From Enoplosus armatus (Eukaryota; Chordata; Actinopteri; Centrarchiformes; Enoplosidae), in assembly GCF_043641665.1 (NCBI RefSeq), contig NC_092203.1, positions 9,153,067 to 9,217,066 of the forward strand: a stretch of 64,000 nucleotides of DNA, written 5' to 3'. Numbering within the stretch: position 1 is the stretch's first letter; each line of letters starts with the position of its first letter. The notes beneath the pieces were generated by a model that saw only the letters and a program-made list of their open reading frames with translations, did not search any database and was not told the origin of the DNA. Below are positions 48,776 to 60,174 of this stretch, one piece after another. The position numbers were made by a program, and so were the translations under genes.

Positions 48776-51700
48776 GACTGTGGAAAATTGCTCATATACT
48801 TCATGAGCTGGAAGGCTTTTTTGGGCACAAATGTGAGTTTGTGGAGGTACAACATGCTGCTAATCGAGAAAGAAGCGTGAACGGAATTAACTTTTGACTC
48901 TAATGTGGAGTAAGTAAGGGTTGATCTGAAATGTTGACTACATTTGGTGCTATTTTAGTTGACAGGACTCCCTTCAAACTCTTTAATGTGCCTTGTAGAC
49001 CTAGAGAGTATTGTACTCACAATGAAAGCTGGATTTACTTCCATGGTGTAAACTTACTTCAAACTTGAAGTGGGATTTGCCATTTGAAGTGCATCCTTTT
49101 AAACTGATGATCAGATAAGAGTCCATCACATGCTGGTTGGTGCAGGGTTTGTGGTTCATGTTTAGCTGAGGGCAAGTGCTAAATATCCTTCTGTCTTCCA
49201 CAGGACACAGTGAGAAGAACGTCGGCACCTTTGTAAAGAAACCACCACATATGCAGCTAGTGCTTTGAAAACCTCTCGTTTTTAGAAACTACATACTACC
49301 AGGCAGGATTTGTACACATTTCTTTGGCCGATTCAGAGTGGCGACAGTGATAAATGACTTCACAAAGGCTTTTGTTCAGCTAAAACATAGACCGCAAGTC
49401 AAAAAAAACCGCCTCTTTCCCCTTATTAGGCAGCATCTCACGATGCTATAGATGTCTCCCTCCACCCATCAGAATATGGGGCCCATCAATCCGTCAGGAG
49501 GAGAAAGAGAAGCCCTTACATTCCTCTGGTTCTCTGCATCCCTACTTCATGACCCAGTGACCCACTGCATTCATGTCACTCATTGTACCATATTATAGGG
49601 TAGTTTCACACTGGTGAAGTACACAGATCGGACAATTATGACTTCTTTTTAAACCAGACCACTTTTTTGAGCGAGTAAGGTTGTGTTGTCACTCTTAAAA
49701 AGTTTGTAGTTTACGTTTTTTTACTGAGGACAGCAGCTGAAGTGAGCTTGGATTAATGCCAGCGAAAGAAATGAATGTTTGGAACACAGTTTTACAAAGA
49801 AGAAGTCAACTATAAACATCTCAGAGCCACATTTCAAGCCTACAGGTGGTCAGCATTTGTGGTAGATTTTTGATATCATTTAATACATGAGCTAAAGATC
49901 ATTTTCAGCTGTTTATGTGTCAAAAACTGCTGCATCCTCAACATCCGAAAGCCCTAATGCATGCACGCACAGACACTCACACACAATCTCTCGCACTCGG
50001 TTGCAGCATCATTGCTCGGCGGAGCACAAAACCCCAGTGGGATGCTGGCCGGGCTTTCCTGCTCCCTCTATTCAATGTGACCACGTCCTTGACAGACGGA
50101 AACAAAAGCTCTGCGGCGCAGTGTCAACATCAGATGGCGCAAATCCAAATTTGGCAACATTAGATGCAGCGTACAGTAGGACGCTGACCCGGAGTTTCCA
50201 GTTATTCATCATGTGTCTGCAGCGTACTCTCATTAAATATGATCAAATGTCTTTTTAAAGGTTTACGATGTAATTAGGGGTGGCCTTAAAATGCTGGTGA
50301 CACACAGTTGTACGTTAGATGTGTTGAGGAAAATTGAGTTCATTAAAGACTTCTGCTGAGTGACAGACATGTGTGGGAGGGACATATGGATGTTCTGCAG
50401 CGTTAAAAAGCATGACGGGCGGGGAGTGAGTTTGCATGACCTCTTTCTGACAAGCTGCTGTGTCAAGGCACCGTGACTGTGTAATCTTCCCTGTGGATTA
50501 AAACAATGTAGATTAGATTTTTTTTTTCCGCTCTATCTCTGCTTCCACCCATTCTCCCTCTCTTGATTTGTCACTGTGCTGAGCCGGTGTTTGTTTTTCC
50601 CTGAATCTTCTTTTGACCTTGTTTTGTTAGTGGGTTGAGCGTGACCAGTATCAGGTCACATGGTCCGAAGCTGGCCTCACCTGCCATTTTCTGCCTGCTG
50701 GAGCAGATGGCGCTTGTCGGTGACCCCTTCCACACCTTGGAGGACAAGGAGGGATGAGGAGGGTGGCCGGCAGGCAGGGGGCCCCCACGCAGAGCGACTG
50801 GGAGGTGTGGAGGGGGAGGCAGGGGACTCAGCTGGAGATCCACGGGGCTTAGGACAGGTTGCGTGAGCAGGCGGCTGCAGCTGCAGCCCAAGCCGAAAGG
50901 ACATTAGCTGCGACATCTGCTGATCAATAAGCTATTTGTCATGTTCATGCAGCAACGGCGCTCCGAAGACGGCAGAGTTAGAAAGTGGAGGTCAGATCAG
51001 CTGTGCGCTTAGCTGTGCGATTATAGGTAATGGGACTTTCTTTTCTCTAAGTGAATTTGCCTGTGGGTAGAATTGAAAATTGACCAGTTTTGTCCAGCAA
51101 CTGCTCAACATTCATTCCAATTTGCGGTCGTCTGTTCAGACAACGATGGATTTGAGATTTTGGATTATCGAAGACTGACTGAATGTGTTGTTCGTGTAAT
51201 TTTACTTTTAAATGTCTGTCCTTCATCAGTATAACTCCCTTTGTGTCAGTCAGATTAGTTCATTCCAAATTTTCCTAATTGTTTAAGCTGTTTAAGGTGA
51301 CAGAGCCACTCGTCACTTAAGTCAATACAAATGGCAAAAGTTGTTTCAACTGAAGTTTAAGACTTCAGAAATCTCTCAAAAAGCACTTGGAGAGACTTTG
51401 AGTGCTCCATTAATTAGTCAATTAGGGAACAATGATGGAGGAAAATGTCCTTGCGCTCCTACGAGGACGGCAAGGTCAAGTGAGAGAAAGAAATGTGTGA
51501 GTGAACACACGCGAGAGAAAAAGACCACAGGAGCACGAAGCTGGGAAACAGCTTTACAAATCTGGACCTTGCTGATGTTACTACAAGGCATATCTGGCCT
51601 CAAAGACGCCTGTGTGCTGCCAGCGGTCTGAGCAAGATGAAAGGCCGTAATCCTCAGCTGAAGTATGTGGCGAGGCCTGTTCTGTCGATGAGGAGGTGGA

Positions 51701-52611
51701 TAGGGTTCAGCCTCCCGCAAACCCACCAACGCCCCAAGGATCTGCCGTCTCGCTTGGGCGAGAGCCATGCGTTTTACAACTTTAATTGGATAAGTTGTCC
51801 GGTCTAAAGCAATAATTTGATCACGCTAAGCTCCAAAGAGATCTAATGCACTCCCAAAGTATATTTGTGCGCCCTCTGAAGTGAATGACTTAGCCTAATC
51901 CATCCATTAGAGGTCACTTTACGGCCCAGGAGTCCTGACTCCAAAATATCTCAAAGGAGCAGCCAGTGGGTAAATAAATCAATCCATGAAACCTTCATCG
52001 GAAACCTTCAGGCACTGGAGGAATTTGGTAAACAGACCTTTTTGAAAAGAATCTGTGGGTATTTTGCCTCAAGATTTTATTTTCGCAATAAGAAAGAAGT
52101 GATTATAGCTTGTGGGGGGATAACGCTGAAAAATATGAGGCTTAAATAGGAGATAAGTGCGTCTCTTGTCCCTTGTGCTATGTGTAATTAGCTTGTTAGC
52201 ATGGAGTAGCATCTTGTTGGTCTTCACTATGCTTGTCAGTGAGTGAGGAGTTAACTGCGAACTCCCCAAAGCAATTAGTTAAGGAGGTGACACTACTGGC
52301 GCCCCGTGACACAAGTCAACGCTTGCTAGTTTATCCCGGCGAAGATTCACTAAGTCTGTCTGGCTTGGGACAAACTCGTCTCCGGAGCCCTGTAAACGCC
52401 AGACGCTCCGGCCCTGATTCATGTCCAAAGTCCAGGCCCCGGCGAAAGTACATGCATCAGTTTTATGGAGCTTATGAGAGAAAGAGGTTAATCGAATGGG
52501 TTAATGAAGCCTTTTACTGACGCTGCCTCAAGGTCGTTTCGTAGCCGGTCGCCGTGCTGCATTCCCATGCACGCTGGGCAAGACTACTTAAGCAGTGATA
52601 TGCTATGCCTG

Positions 52612-52629
52612 CCCCCCCCCCCCCCCCCC
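52612..52629. repeat. Poly(C) tract, 18 bases
   Basis: The longest homopolymer in the window: eighteen consecutive C residues. Confidence 0.95.
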
Positions 52630-54703
52630 GCATTGCCTGCTTCTCCACATATCATTCACCATAAGCCTTCACGTTTCTTTTTTGGTGCATTCAAGGTTAA
52701 GTATAAAGCTAAGCAGCTGTCTACTGCACTTACTACTGCAGCTATAGTTAGCATAATGGATCTAACCTTTCCCTGCAGATATAGTGTTGTAATAAACAAT
52801 TTTTGTTATTGCCAGCTGGGATGTAGCGGTTTCACAACATGGATATGCAGTGTTTTATAGGACTTGTGACACGTATTCTTGGCGTTTGGATTGAATGGGG
52901 GTATTATCTGCATTCCTCGAAGCAATTAGCTGTGTTTAAGAGCTGAGTCTTTTTCAGTGGGGTCTTGCATAATGGCTAATTAGCGCTGTTGTTTGTCTAA
53001 GTGAGTTCTCAGACACTCATTTGAATGCCTCGCACTGTAAGAAAAGCACTTTAATTATGCACTGGTTGAGAATATTGCTTTTTTTTATCTGATTTCAGTC
53101 ACTCTGGCATTGTCAGTTGTAGGTTTCATTAAGTGAAGGTTCGCACAGCATTCAGGTCTGTTAACTTCACTTGAGCTCCTCTCCATTGTGCAAGTGAAAA
53201 GACTTTCATTATCAAGATCAGCTTTGGGAGAATGTGCTAGGACTCCTTTTGTGCTCATGAAAGCGTGCAGTTATTTTGTCTAATATGCATTCTGCACAGC
53301 GCTTCAGAAAACATCCTCGCATTTAGATAAGAGGTGCGATAGATCCTTTTTATTGTTGGTAGATCCTGTGTGGTTCGGATTGTTGATAGATCCCTCGTGG
53401 TTTTGGCTGGTGGAAGTCACAGTGGTTGCATCCACGCTATTTACCTCCAGCTCAGGGCACCTTTGGAAAACATCCTCTCATCTCTCTGGGGAAACAGGAA
53501 GGGGGTGAAAATGTGTGAAATTCACAACATTTCAGTCTTAAGAGGGTGTGTCCTTTTGAATTGTGAATCTTTATACAATCTGATTTCAAGTAAATGAAAG
53601 AAAGACACCGCTGGAGTAAGATAACTTCATGCAGTGCCATTGGATTCATAACATAGGTACAACATAGGTATTGTAGAGCAATCCAATAGATGTGTACAAC
53701 AACTAACAGCCCCACTGGTGAGATAGAAACTAGCCACGGTATAACAGTCCTACTTGTTTAGCGTAATCACACGAGGAATGTTGAAGTCATTTGTTAAGAT
53801 TTACTGAAGATTAATTAAAGATTAACTCCATCAGTGTTAATCCCGCTCATTCCCGTCCTGATGACTTTAAGAATTCCCTGCGTTGCACGAGGAGGAAAAT
53901 CTCGCCTCGCTGGACCACCGTCCTCACTGCCGATCCGCCCCCATCCCCCTACCTAATGAAACATGACGGAGGTGCATTATCGCCTGCATTGTATTACACA
54001 CTTCATCTTGCCACACAGAAGTTAAATGACACACATGCAGACGCTCACTAACACACACACACACAGTCTCTGGAGGGGCTCTCGCAGCGTGACCCATCAT
54101 GTGATTTGCATCTGTCTGGGCGTTTGCCTTTTTGAGCGGTGTAGATCCTGAGCTTCTCGTGGGCTTGTGTTGAGTAAACAAACACGCTGCCTGTCTACAG
54201 CTTGGCATTTCCTTTGCTCGTCTTGGTGGGGAAAACACCCCAACCCCCACCCCCCCCTCCCAAAAAGAGTCTAGCCATGTTGACAGCTAAATATCTCCTG
54301 GATGGATTGCAACCATCCATAGTACCTCTGATGTGTTTCCAAATTTTACACCCGTTACTTTTCCTCAGTTGTATCAGACATTAAGTAGCTGTTCTCGGAA
54401 GCATGTCTAAGCTTAAACACCGCATACATGCTAATCGTCTTTGGGGTGCTGGAGAGACGGGAAGGAAACAAAGTTTTCCTTCTTCTTCTCCTGTGTGATT
54501 AAAGTCTGTCTCGGAACACACACCTAGACGGCGGACTGGTCGGGTAATGAGCTCGAGTGACGCATCCCCGCCTCCCCCCGGGCCGCTTCTGGCCACTCAT
54601 CTGTGATGAAGCTGCAGGGGATTAATGTCATGGAGGGAAAGTGTGGCTGATGGCTGGAGCCTTGGACATTCCACTGACAGGATGTTTGTACATTCATGTA
54701 CAC

Positions 54704-55463
54704 AGAGTAACAAAGTACATTCAGTCTTACTACCTGGGTATTTCCTTTTTTTTATTGCATTTTAGAGAGAAATATTGTCATTTTCACTCCCCTACATTTA
54801 TCTGGTGGCTGGAGTTGAAGATTTTACATTCAAACTGATATGATAAACTCATAAAATCTGATAAATTGCAGTAGATTAAAGAGCTCAGTTAGTTCCATCT
54901 GGACCAGCTGCAACATTAACATGCTGCTGACATGTTCGTGCATCAATAATTTAACACTCTGAAAGGGGAACTTCTTCAGAATTAGTATTTTTAGGCCATC
55001 TTTAGACCAAAGACAGCACTTTGATGAAATATGAACAATGACGTCCGGTTTGAATAATACATCCATGAATTTGAAGTCTTATCCGATACCAAAATACAGA
55101 ACTTTCCCTTTAATAATTTTCTCTTTAATGTTGTTGATTGCGAGGCTTTCCATTTCATTTCAGTATTCTACCTCAAATGTGCACTTGCCCATATTCGATC
55201 CCCTGCGTCAGTACCCCCAAAACCTCAAAACCAAGTACATTTAGGTGACAGTACTTCTACTAAAGATGTGTATTGTCGCCGAAGGGAAATTCTTCTTGAA
55301 AGACTTGAAAATAATAAAAAAAATCTACTTGCTAAAACCCACATAAGCTCCCCACAATGCGATGTACATAAAGTAACAGGATGTGTACTTGTAATAGTAT
55401 TTATACATTGTTAAATTGCTACTTTCACTTCAGTAAAGGATCTAAATACTTCTTCCACCACTG
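54704..55463. mobile_element. Long interspersed repeat with both ends recognisable
   Basis: The left end reads ACAGAGTAACAAAGTACATT and continues GGTATTTCC, CTCCCCTACATTTATCTG, ACTCATAAAATCTGATA and CTGGACCAGCTGCAACA. The right end reads TGTACTTGTAATAGTATTTA, TTCAGTAAAGGATCTAAATA and CTTCTTCCACCACTG. Both ends match a repeat remembered as extremely common in percomorph genomes, in that order. The middle (about 55,030-55,370) departs from what I recall, suggesting an insertion or a subfamily. No coding frame is evident. Confidence 0.7.
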
Positions 55464-55677
55464 CACACATATTACCACAACCACTAGCATCCCTTTAACC
55501 CAGGCCACACCGCAGTTCAAAGGTGCTTACGCTCATACGTTCCCTTTGTGTGCACACGCACAACCACGAGCATCCCTTTCCCTCAGACCACCCTGCACCC
55601 CATTACAAATCCATATCGACCCGCCGTCCCTCGAGCCACTGTCCCAGCACCGTCCTGTCTCCCTCCCTACACCCCCC

Positions 55678-55711
55678 CTCCTCCTCCTCCTCCTCCTCCT
55701 CCTCTTCCTCC
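55678..55711. repeat. (CTC)n trinucleotide repeat
   Basis: About nine CTC units with one CTT interruption, in a C-rich segment. Confidence 0.95.
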
Positions 55712-55895
55712 CTGTGGAATGCTAACCTAGCCTGAGTGTGTATGTGTGTGTGCACGTGTGTGTGACAGTGGTGGAGCCAGGCTGGCTGTGTGGGCGGCCG
55801 AGTGTTTCCAAACAGTGGAATCTGTCACTGACACCCCTGGCAGAGCAATAAGCAGCGCCTTAATGAGCTCAGCAGATCACTCAGCACACAGAGCC

Positions 55896-55920
55896 GACAC
55901 ACACACACACACACACACAC
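55896..55920. repeat. (AC)n microsatellite
   Basis: About twelve uninterrupted AC units. Confidence 0.95.
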
Positions 55921-56637
55921 GCTCATAGGCGCATGAATATTACAAATACAGACACACCAGCACATATATACACACACATATAATATAATAAATGGACTGA
56001 CATGTATGTGCATATACTGTATGAACACAACCCCAAGACTGATTACGCACTTAAAATGGAAGAAAAGCGAAGCTAAACAAACAAACATGGCCTGTTTCCT
56101 GATTAGAGGAAAGAGGTGGGGGGGGGTTTAGAACTATTTCTGACATCGAACCCCGCAGACGAGAGCCGTCGCTCACTCTTGATCGAATTAGAGAGGAACA
56201 CCGTCTTCAATATTTCTTGATTACGCCGCACATGTACGTGTTAGTGCTGACTCAGCCGTCCATTTGTCTTTTTAACCCAAACAGGACAAAAGTGTGTAAC
56301 TGGTGACCACCTGCTCTGAGAATCGAATCACGCTCGCTCTATATTCAGATTTCCCTGCGAGACAGCTGCGCTTATGACAAACACAATTACCCCCTCTGCT
56401 TGACATTTCGGTCATATATGCAATAATCAGGCATCGTGAATCTTTCGCAGTTTTATGATGACAAATGGGAACGTGGCCGGCGGCTTTATGAGACATCTGA
56501 TAACGAGAACCTGCCAATTTTTTTATGATCGCTGTTGAGTGAAGCCAGATTTCATGAAATATTCTACCTCCAAACCCTGCAAGTGACAACTGGTAGTGTT
56601 TATCTGCAGTCTTGCTCCACCTTCCCTCAACTTGAAG

Positions 56638-56654
56638 CCCCCCCCCCCCCCCCC
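56638..56654. repeat. Poly(C) tract, 17 bases
   Basis: Seventeen consecutive C residues. Confidence 0.95.
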
Positions 56655-57839
56655 GTGCCTCCACTCTCCAGCAAACTAATTTTCTCACATGGTTAGTGTC
56701 ATTGTTCATTTAGGACATTAGTGACAGTGAATGTGGGGCAAAGTGGCAGCGATGGCCCCGGCTCTAAGTCAGCCCCGTCCTTTCTTTCCCCTCTTTAACT
56801 GAGCTCCTGTCACCGGGACCCTTTTAATTCCCCCTTTCACCCCTCCGGTGCCCGCCCCCTCTCGCACTGGTCCTATTGGGGAGCACACAATAGAGAGTGT
56901 CCCCCCCCCTCCTCCTCTGCCTCTTCATCCCCCCTTCTCATCTCCCTCGGCCCTTGCAGGCGTCCTGCCTGGTTGAGGTTGTGGGCTCCAGGCTGCAGTT
57001 TGTCACAGCCATTCAGCTGAGACTGATTGTGATTGCGGCAGATGGGCTGGAGCCTGGTCCGTCACTCGGCCCAGGCAGACCCAAGCACTTCTCTCTCTTT
57101 CTCTCTCAGCCTTTTTTTTTTTCTTCTCTGGCTTTCAGATTCTTCGCTCTCTTGATCTTGATTTCTTCCTCGGTTGTCCCTGTATGTCTTTTGTCAGCGC
57201 CTTCTCTTTCTTTCTCTGCGTTGTTTTCCAAAGGCTCTGTTTCCCCTGTCCAGATTAAAATGTGCAGCCAGTGTTTTCAGATTTAGTATGGATGGAGGGC
57301 CAAAACTGAGTGACAAAGATCTGTTTTTAAATGAGGGCCTCAGTAATCTTCAGACAAAGTGCTTGTCATAATGTTTAACAGCGTCTGAAACCCCATACCT
57401 TTCTGACAGTGGAATTGGGGGGCTGACCATTTTTTTATTAACTTTCCGAAATGAACAATCCAACAAGCGCAGCCATATTACGCAGTGATTGGCCAGGCGG
57501 AGCAGGATCTGAACTTTTGAGCTTTTTGCCCCACCTTCGCCCTTGGAAACAGGTATAAACACTTGGACGACACATCATACCTAGTTTGTGTGAAGCTTAC
57601 TGAGACCTTCATTGTGGAAGACCTCTCTTTTTGTCATCCTTTCTGCCTCTGTCTCTAACTAAAAGAGCCCAGTTAGTGGAACATCACAAGCCGGCTGCCT
57701 CTTGCCTGTTCACGTCTCCTTGTTGGAGTTAAACCCCCCCTCGACACTAATGTCCCCCCCAAAAACCCCTCCTCCTCCTCCTTCATACAACCCCCCACCC
57801 CAACCTCGCTTCTCCTCCCCTGAGGAAAGAGCCACCTTC

Positions 57840-58442
57840 AGAGAGGCAGCAGAGCAGCCGTCTCCCTGAACACATGTTAAACGTCCCGCAAGCCTGAGGA
57901 GGAGGGACGCAGTCAGAGAGCTAGAGAGAGAGAGATAGAAGCAGAGACAGACTGAGGAGAGAAATATTCTGAGGAGAGATAAAGCCTGGAGGCGGGGTGG
58001 GCGGGGGGGAGGCACACAGCGCTGAGTGTGTGAAGAGGAGCCTCCGAGCGAGTGTGTTAGTGAGAGAAAGCATAGCGCAGAGGGAGAGCGTATGTAGCGT
58101 GAAGGAAGAGGAGAGGGAGGAAGCAGCGTCGGGAGAGTCAACGCATGTTGCCAGATTGAGAGAGACAAGGAGGGTAGAGGACAGAAGCTACGAGGAGTAG
58201 GAGGAGGAAAGGGAGGCAAGGATTTTGAGTGCTTGGGGGAACATAGAAAAGAGGAGAGAGAAGGGGTAGAGTAGAGAGGCAGGCAGGCAGGGAGCAGTGT
58301 AGAGCCGGCAGTGCTGCATTGTGGATGTAAACTTTATCGTCTGCGAGATCAGTGGGTCGCAGCTGCAGAGCAGGAGGACAGCGTGCTGGTGGATTACCAT
58401 GTGTGTCCTCTGAATGCACCAGGATGCTGCATCTCCACCAGG
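57840..58442 (+). other. nckap5l: Candidate alternative promoter and 5' leader exon
   Basis: A C-rich tract (57,733-57,820) is followed by about 550 bases of strongly GA-rich sequence, with GAGAG runs and CpGs, typical of a vertebrate 5' leader. It ends CACCAGG at 58,442 before a consensus GTAAGA donor. The last ATG (58,424) gives only MLHLHQ in phase 1, whereas the exon following 47,840 must be entered in phase 2. So this would be a non-coding leader, with translation starting in a later exon. Mammalian NCKAP5L lacks the early coiled-coil exons; a transcript from here would give a similarly shortened protein. It could also be the first exon of an unrelated gene. Confidence 0.4.
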
Positions 58443-59739
58443 GTAAGAAGCGGACAGTCGTCAGCATACATGACATAACAAGATTGCATTGTTTCTTCTG
58501 CAACTGCAGGGTTTTACTGTCTTATTCATTAATGTAAGTTGTGCTTGTTCGGGAATTCGGGGTATTTATTCACATGTACCATACTTGAATAGAATGCATA
58601 CACACTCAGCTTTTGCTAGTGCATAAATCAAGAAGGTTTAATGATTTTTCCCCCCCGACTGCACCTCCCTCAGCCGTCTTTACTTTGTCCTGAGCTGCAA
58701 TTTTCCTAATAATCCCCGGAGGAGGGAACATATTTCATATAGCAGCACTGTACACATGTGCAGGGGATGATGTCTGATTTGCACTGAGCCCGTTTAGCCA
58801 GTTGCAGGGGGAATCGCGTGTCCTGTTGCTAGTGGCAACAGCATGGGGCCGGGGTGCTGCGTAAACCTCTTTGATTCTGATTGATAACAGAAGGAAACGG
58901 ATACCCGTCGTTTAAGCGGAGGTAAAACAATCGAGCGTTGCAGGGGATTTGTATGTGCAGGAATGCATGCTTTTTTAAGCAATGCTCCTTTTCTTTCTTT
59001 ATCCTCGCTCTCTCAGGCAGATTAAGATTTTCTCCCACTAATCCCACACTGAAAAGACTGGTGTTGAACTGGGTGTGGATGCAGCTAAGTGGTGGAGAAT
59101 ATGGATTATGGGTATATATGATCAGCTTCTCTGCAGCTCCTTATTAATGTGGTGTGAAGTGCTGCAGCACTAGCGTCCATATGTCAATGTCACGACAGGT
59201 CAGGGGTCTTTCCTCATAGTCAGCTATATTTACAGTACGCAGAAAGAGGCTTGGATGCCTGCAACCCAACACACCAAGGATGCCAAATGTAGGATTGTGG
59301 ACACTGGCTTTATATTTTTAGTTGGATTTGTTATCTCTAAAAACAGAACTGCAAGGGAACATGAAAATGAGAGCATGGGAGAGTATGGGAGGTATCATCA
59401 CTCTCTAGCTGGTGTTGTCAAAATGCCAGAGAGAAATGCCATTCCATGTCTTTTTTTTTTGAGTTTGAGTTGAGGTTTTTGGTTTTTGCCCAGGGAACTG
59501 GTGCTTCCCAACACGAGAGCAAAAAATAGCATCTGCCATACAGTGGATGCTTTATAACTGGAAACGCCAACGGTTGTTGGCAGTCTAAGTGAGGGAAAGA
59601 GGCAACAATCGTCAAATAAGATGGTAAGCAAAATGTGTTTCCTCGGACGACTTTACAAATCTAACATTGCCTTATAGAGACCTTGCACCAAACCGTGAGA
59701 TGCTCAGGCATCTTACAAAGTAAACCGAACAATCTCAAG

Positions 59740-60174
59740 ATGGCCTGTGTCATCTACAACAAGCATGTGACCAACGACCCCTTGAGCACTAGTGTTTTGA
59801 TCTATGACCTGAGGGAAATTCCCCTCTTCCATGATTGCACTACATGCAGCACATCATGCACTAAATGCACTGCTTGCAAGCATTTTAAGTTTGAATCTGT
59901 AATCGAGCAGCCAGGGCAGACACGCATCAAATATTTACTCAAATGTTCATGTTTTTGGATTGCTTGTACAATAACAATCACCATTACTGTACTAAGAGAA
60001 GGCTACAGTTTAGCCATTTGGTCCAGTGTCTATTCAGACAGTGTCCATTTAAAGCCTTCATTGGGAGCAGAGCAGCAGCCGGTGATATCAACCCGCCACC
60101 AGAGCAGATGTGTTGCTGCACTGGGCAGTGTGAGCCTGCTGCCCTCTGAAACCTACCTGGGGATTACTGGATAA
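59740..60174 (+). pseudogene. Cysteine-rich open frame, possible retroelement remnant
   Basis: An ATG-started frame of 144 codons contains DCTTCSTSCTKCTACKHF, followed 12 residues later by GQTRIKYLLKCSC. Closely spaced cysteines before a YLLKC.C motif resemble the cysteine cluster and start of the GIY-YIG endonuclease region in some fish retroelements (Penelope-like and related). The rest of the endonuclease (the GKT.R.L..R..EH part) is not seen in frame, so it would be a broken fragment. The alternative is a chance open frame. No splice sites link it to nckap5l. Confidence 0.22.

Noticed and set aside
50571..50916. Overlapping proline- and glycine-rich frames on both strands
   Set aside because: They are GC-rich low-complexity frames with no conserved motif. 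I checked the segment for the next NCKAP5 coiled-coil exon and did not find it.
57710..58219. Minus-strand open frame of 169 codons
   Set aside because: It is the shadow of the GA-rich leader on the opposite strand. The product is almost all P, S and L and begins in C-rich low complexity.
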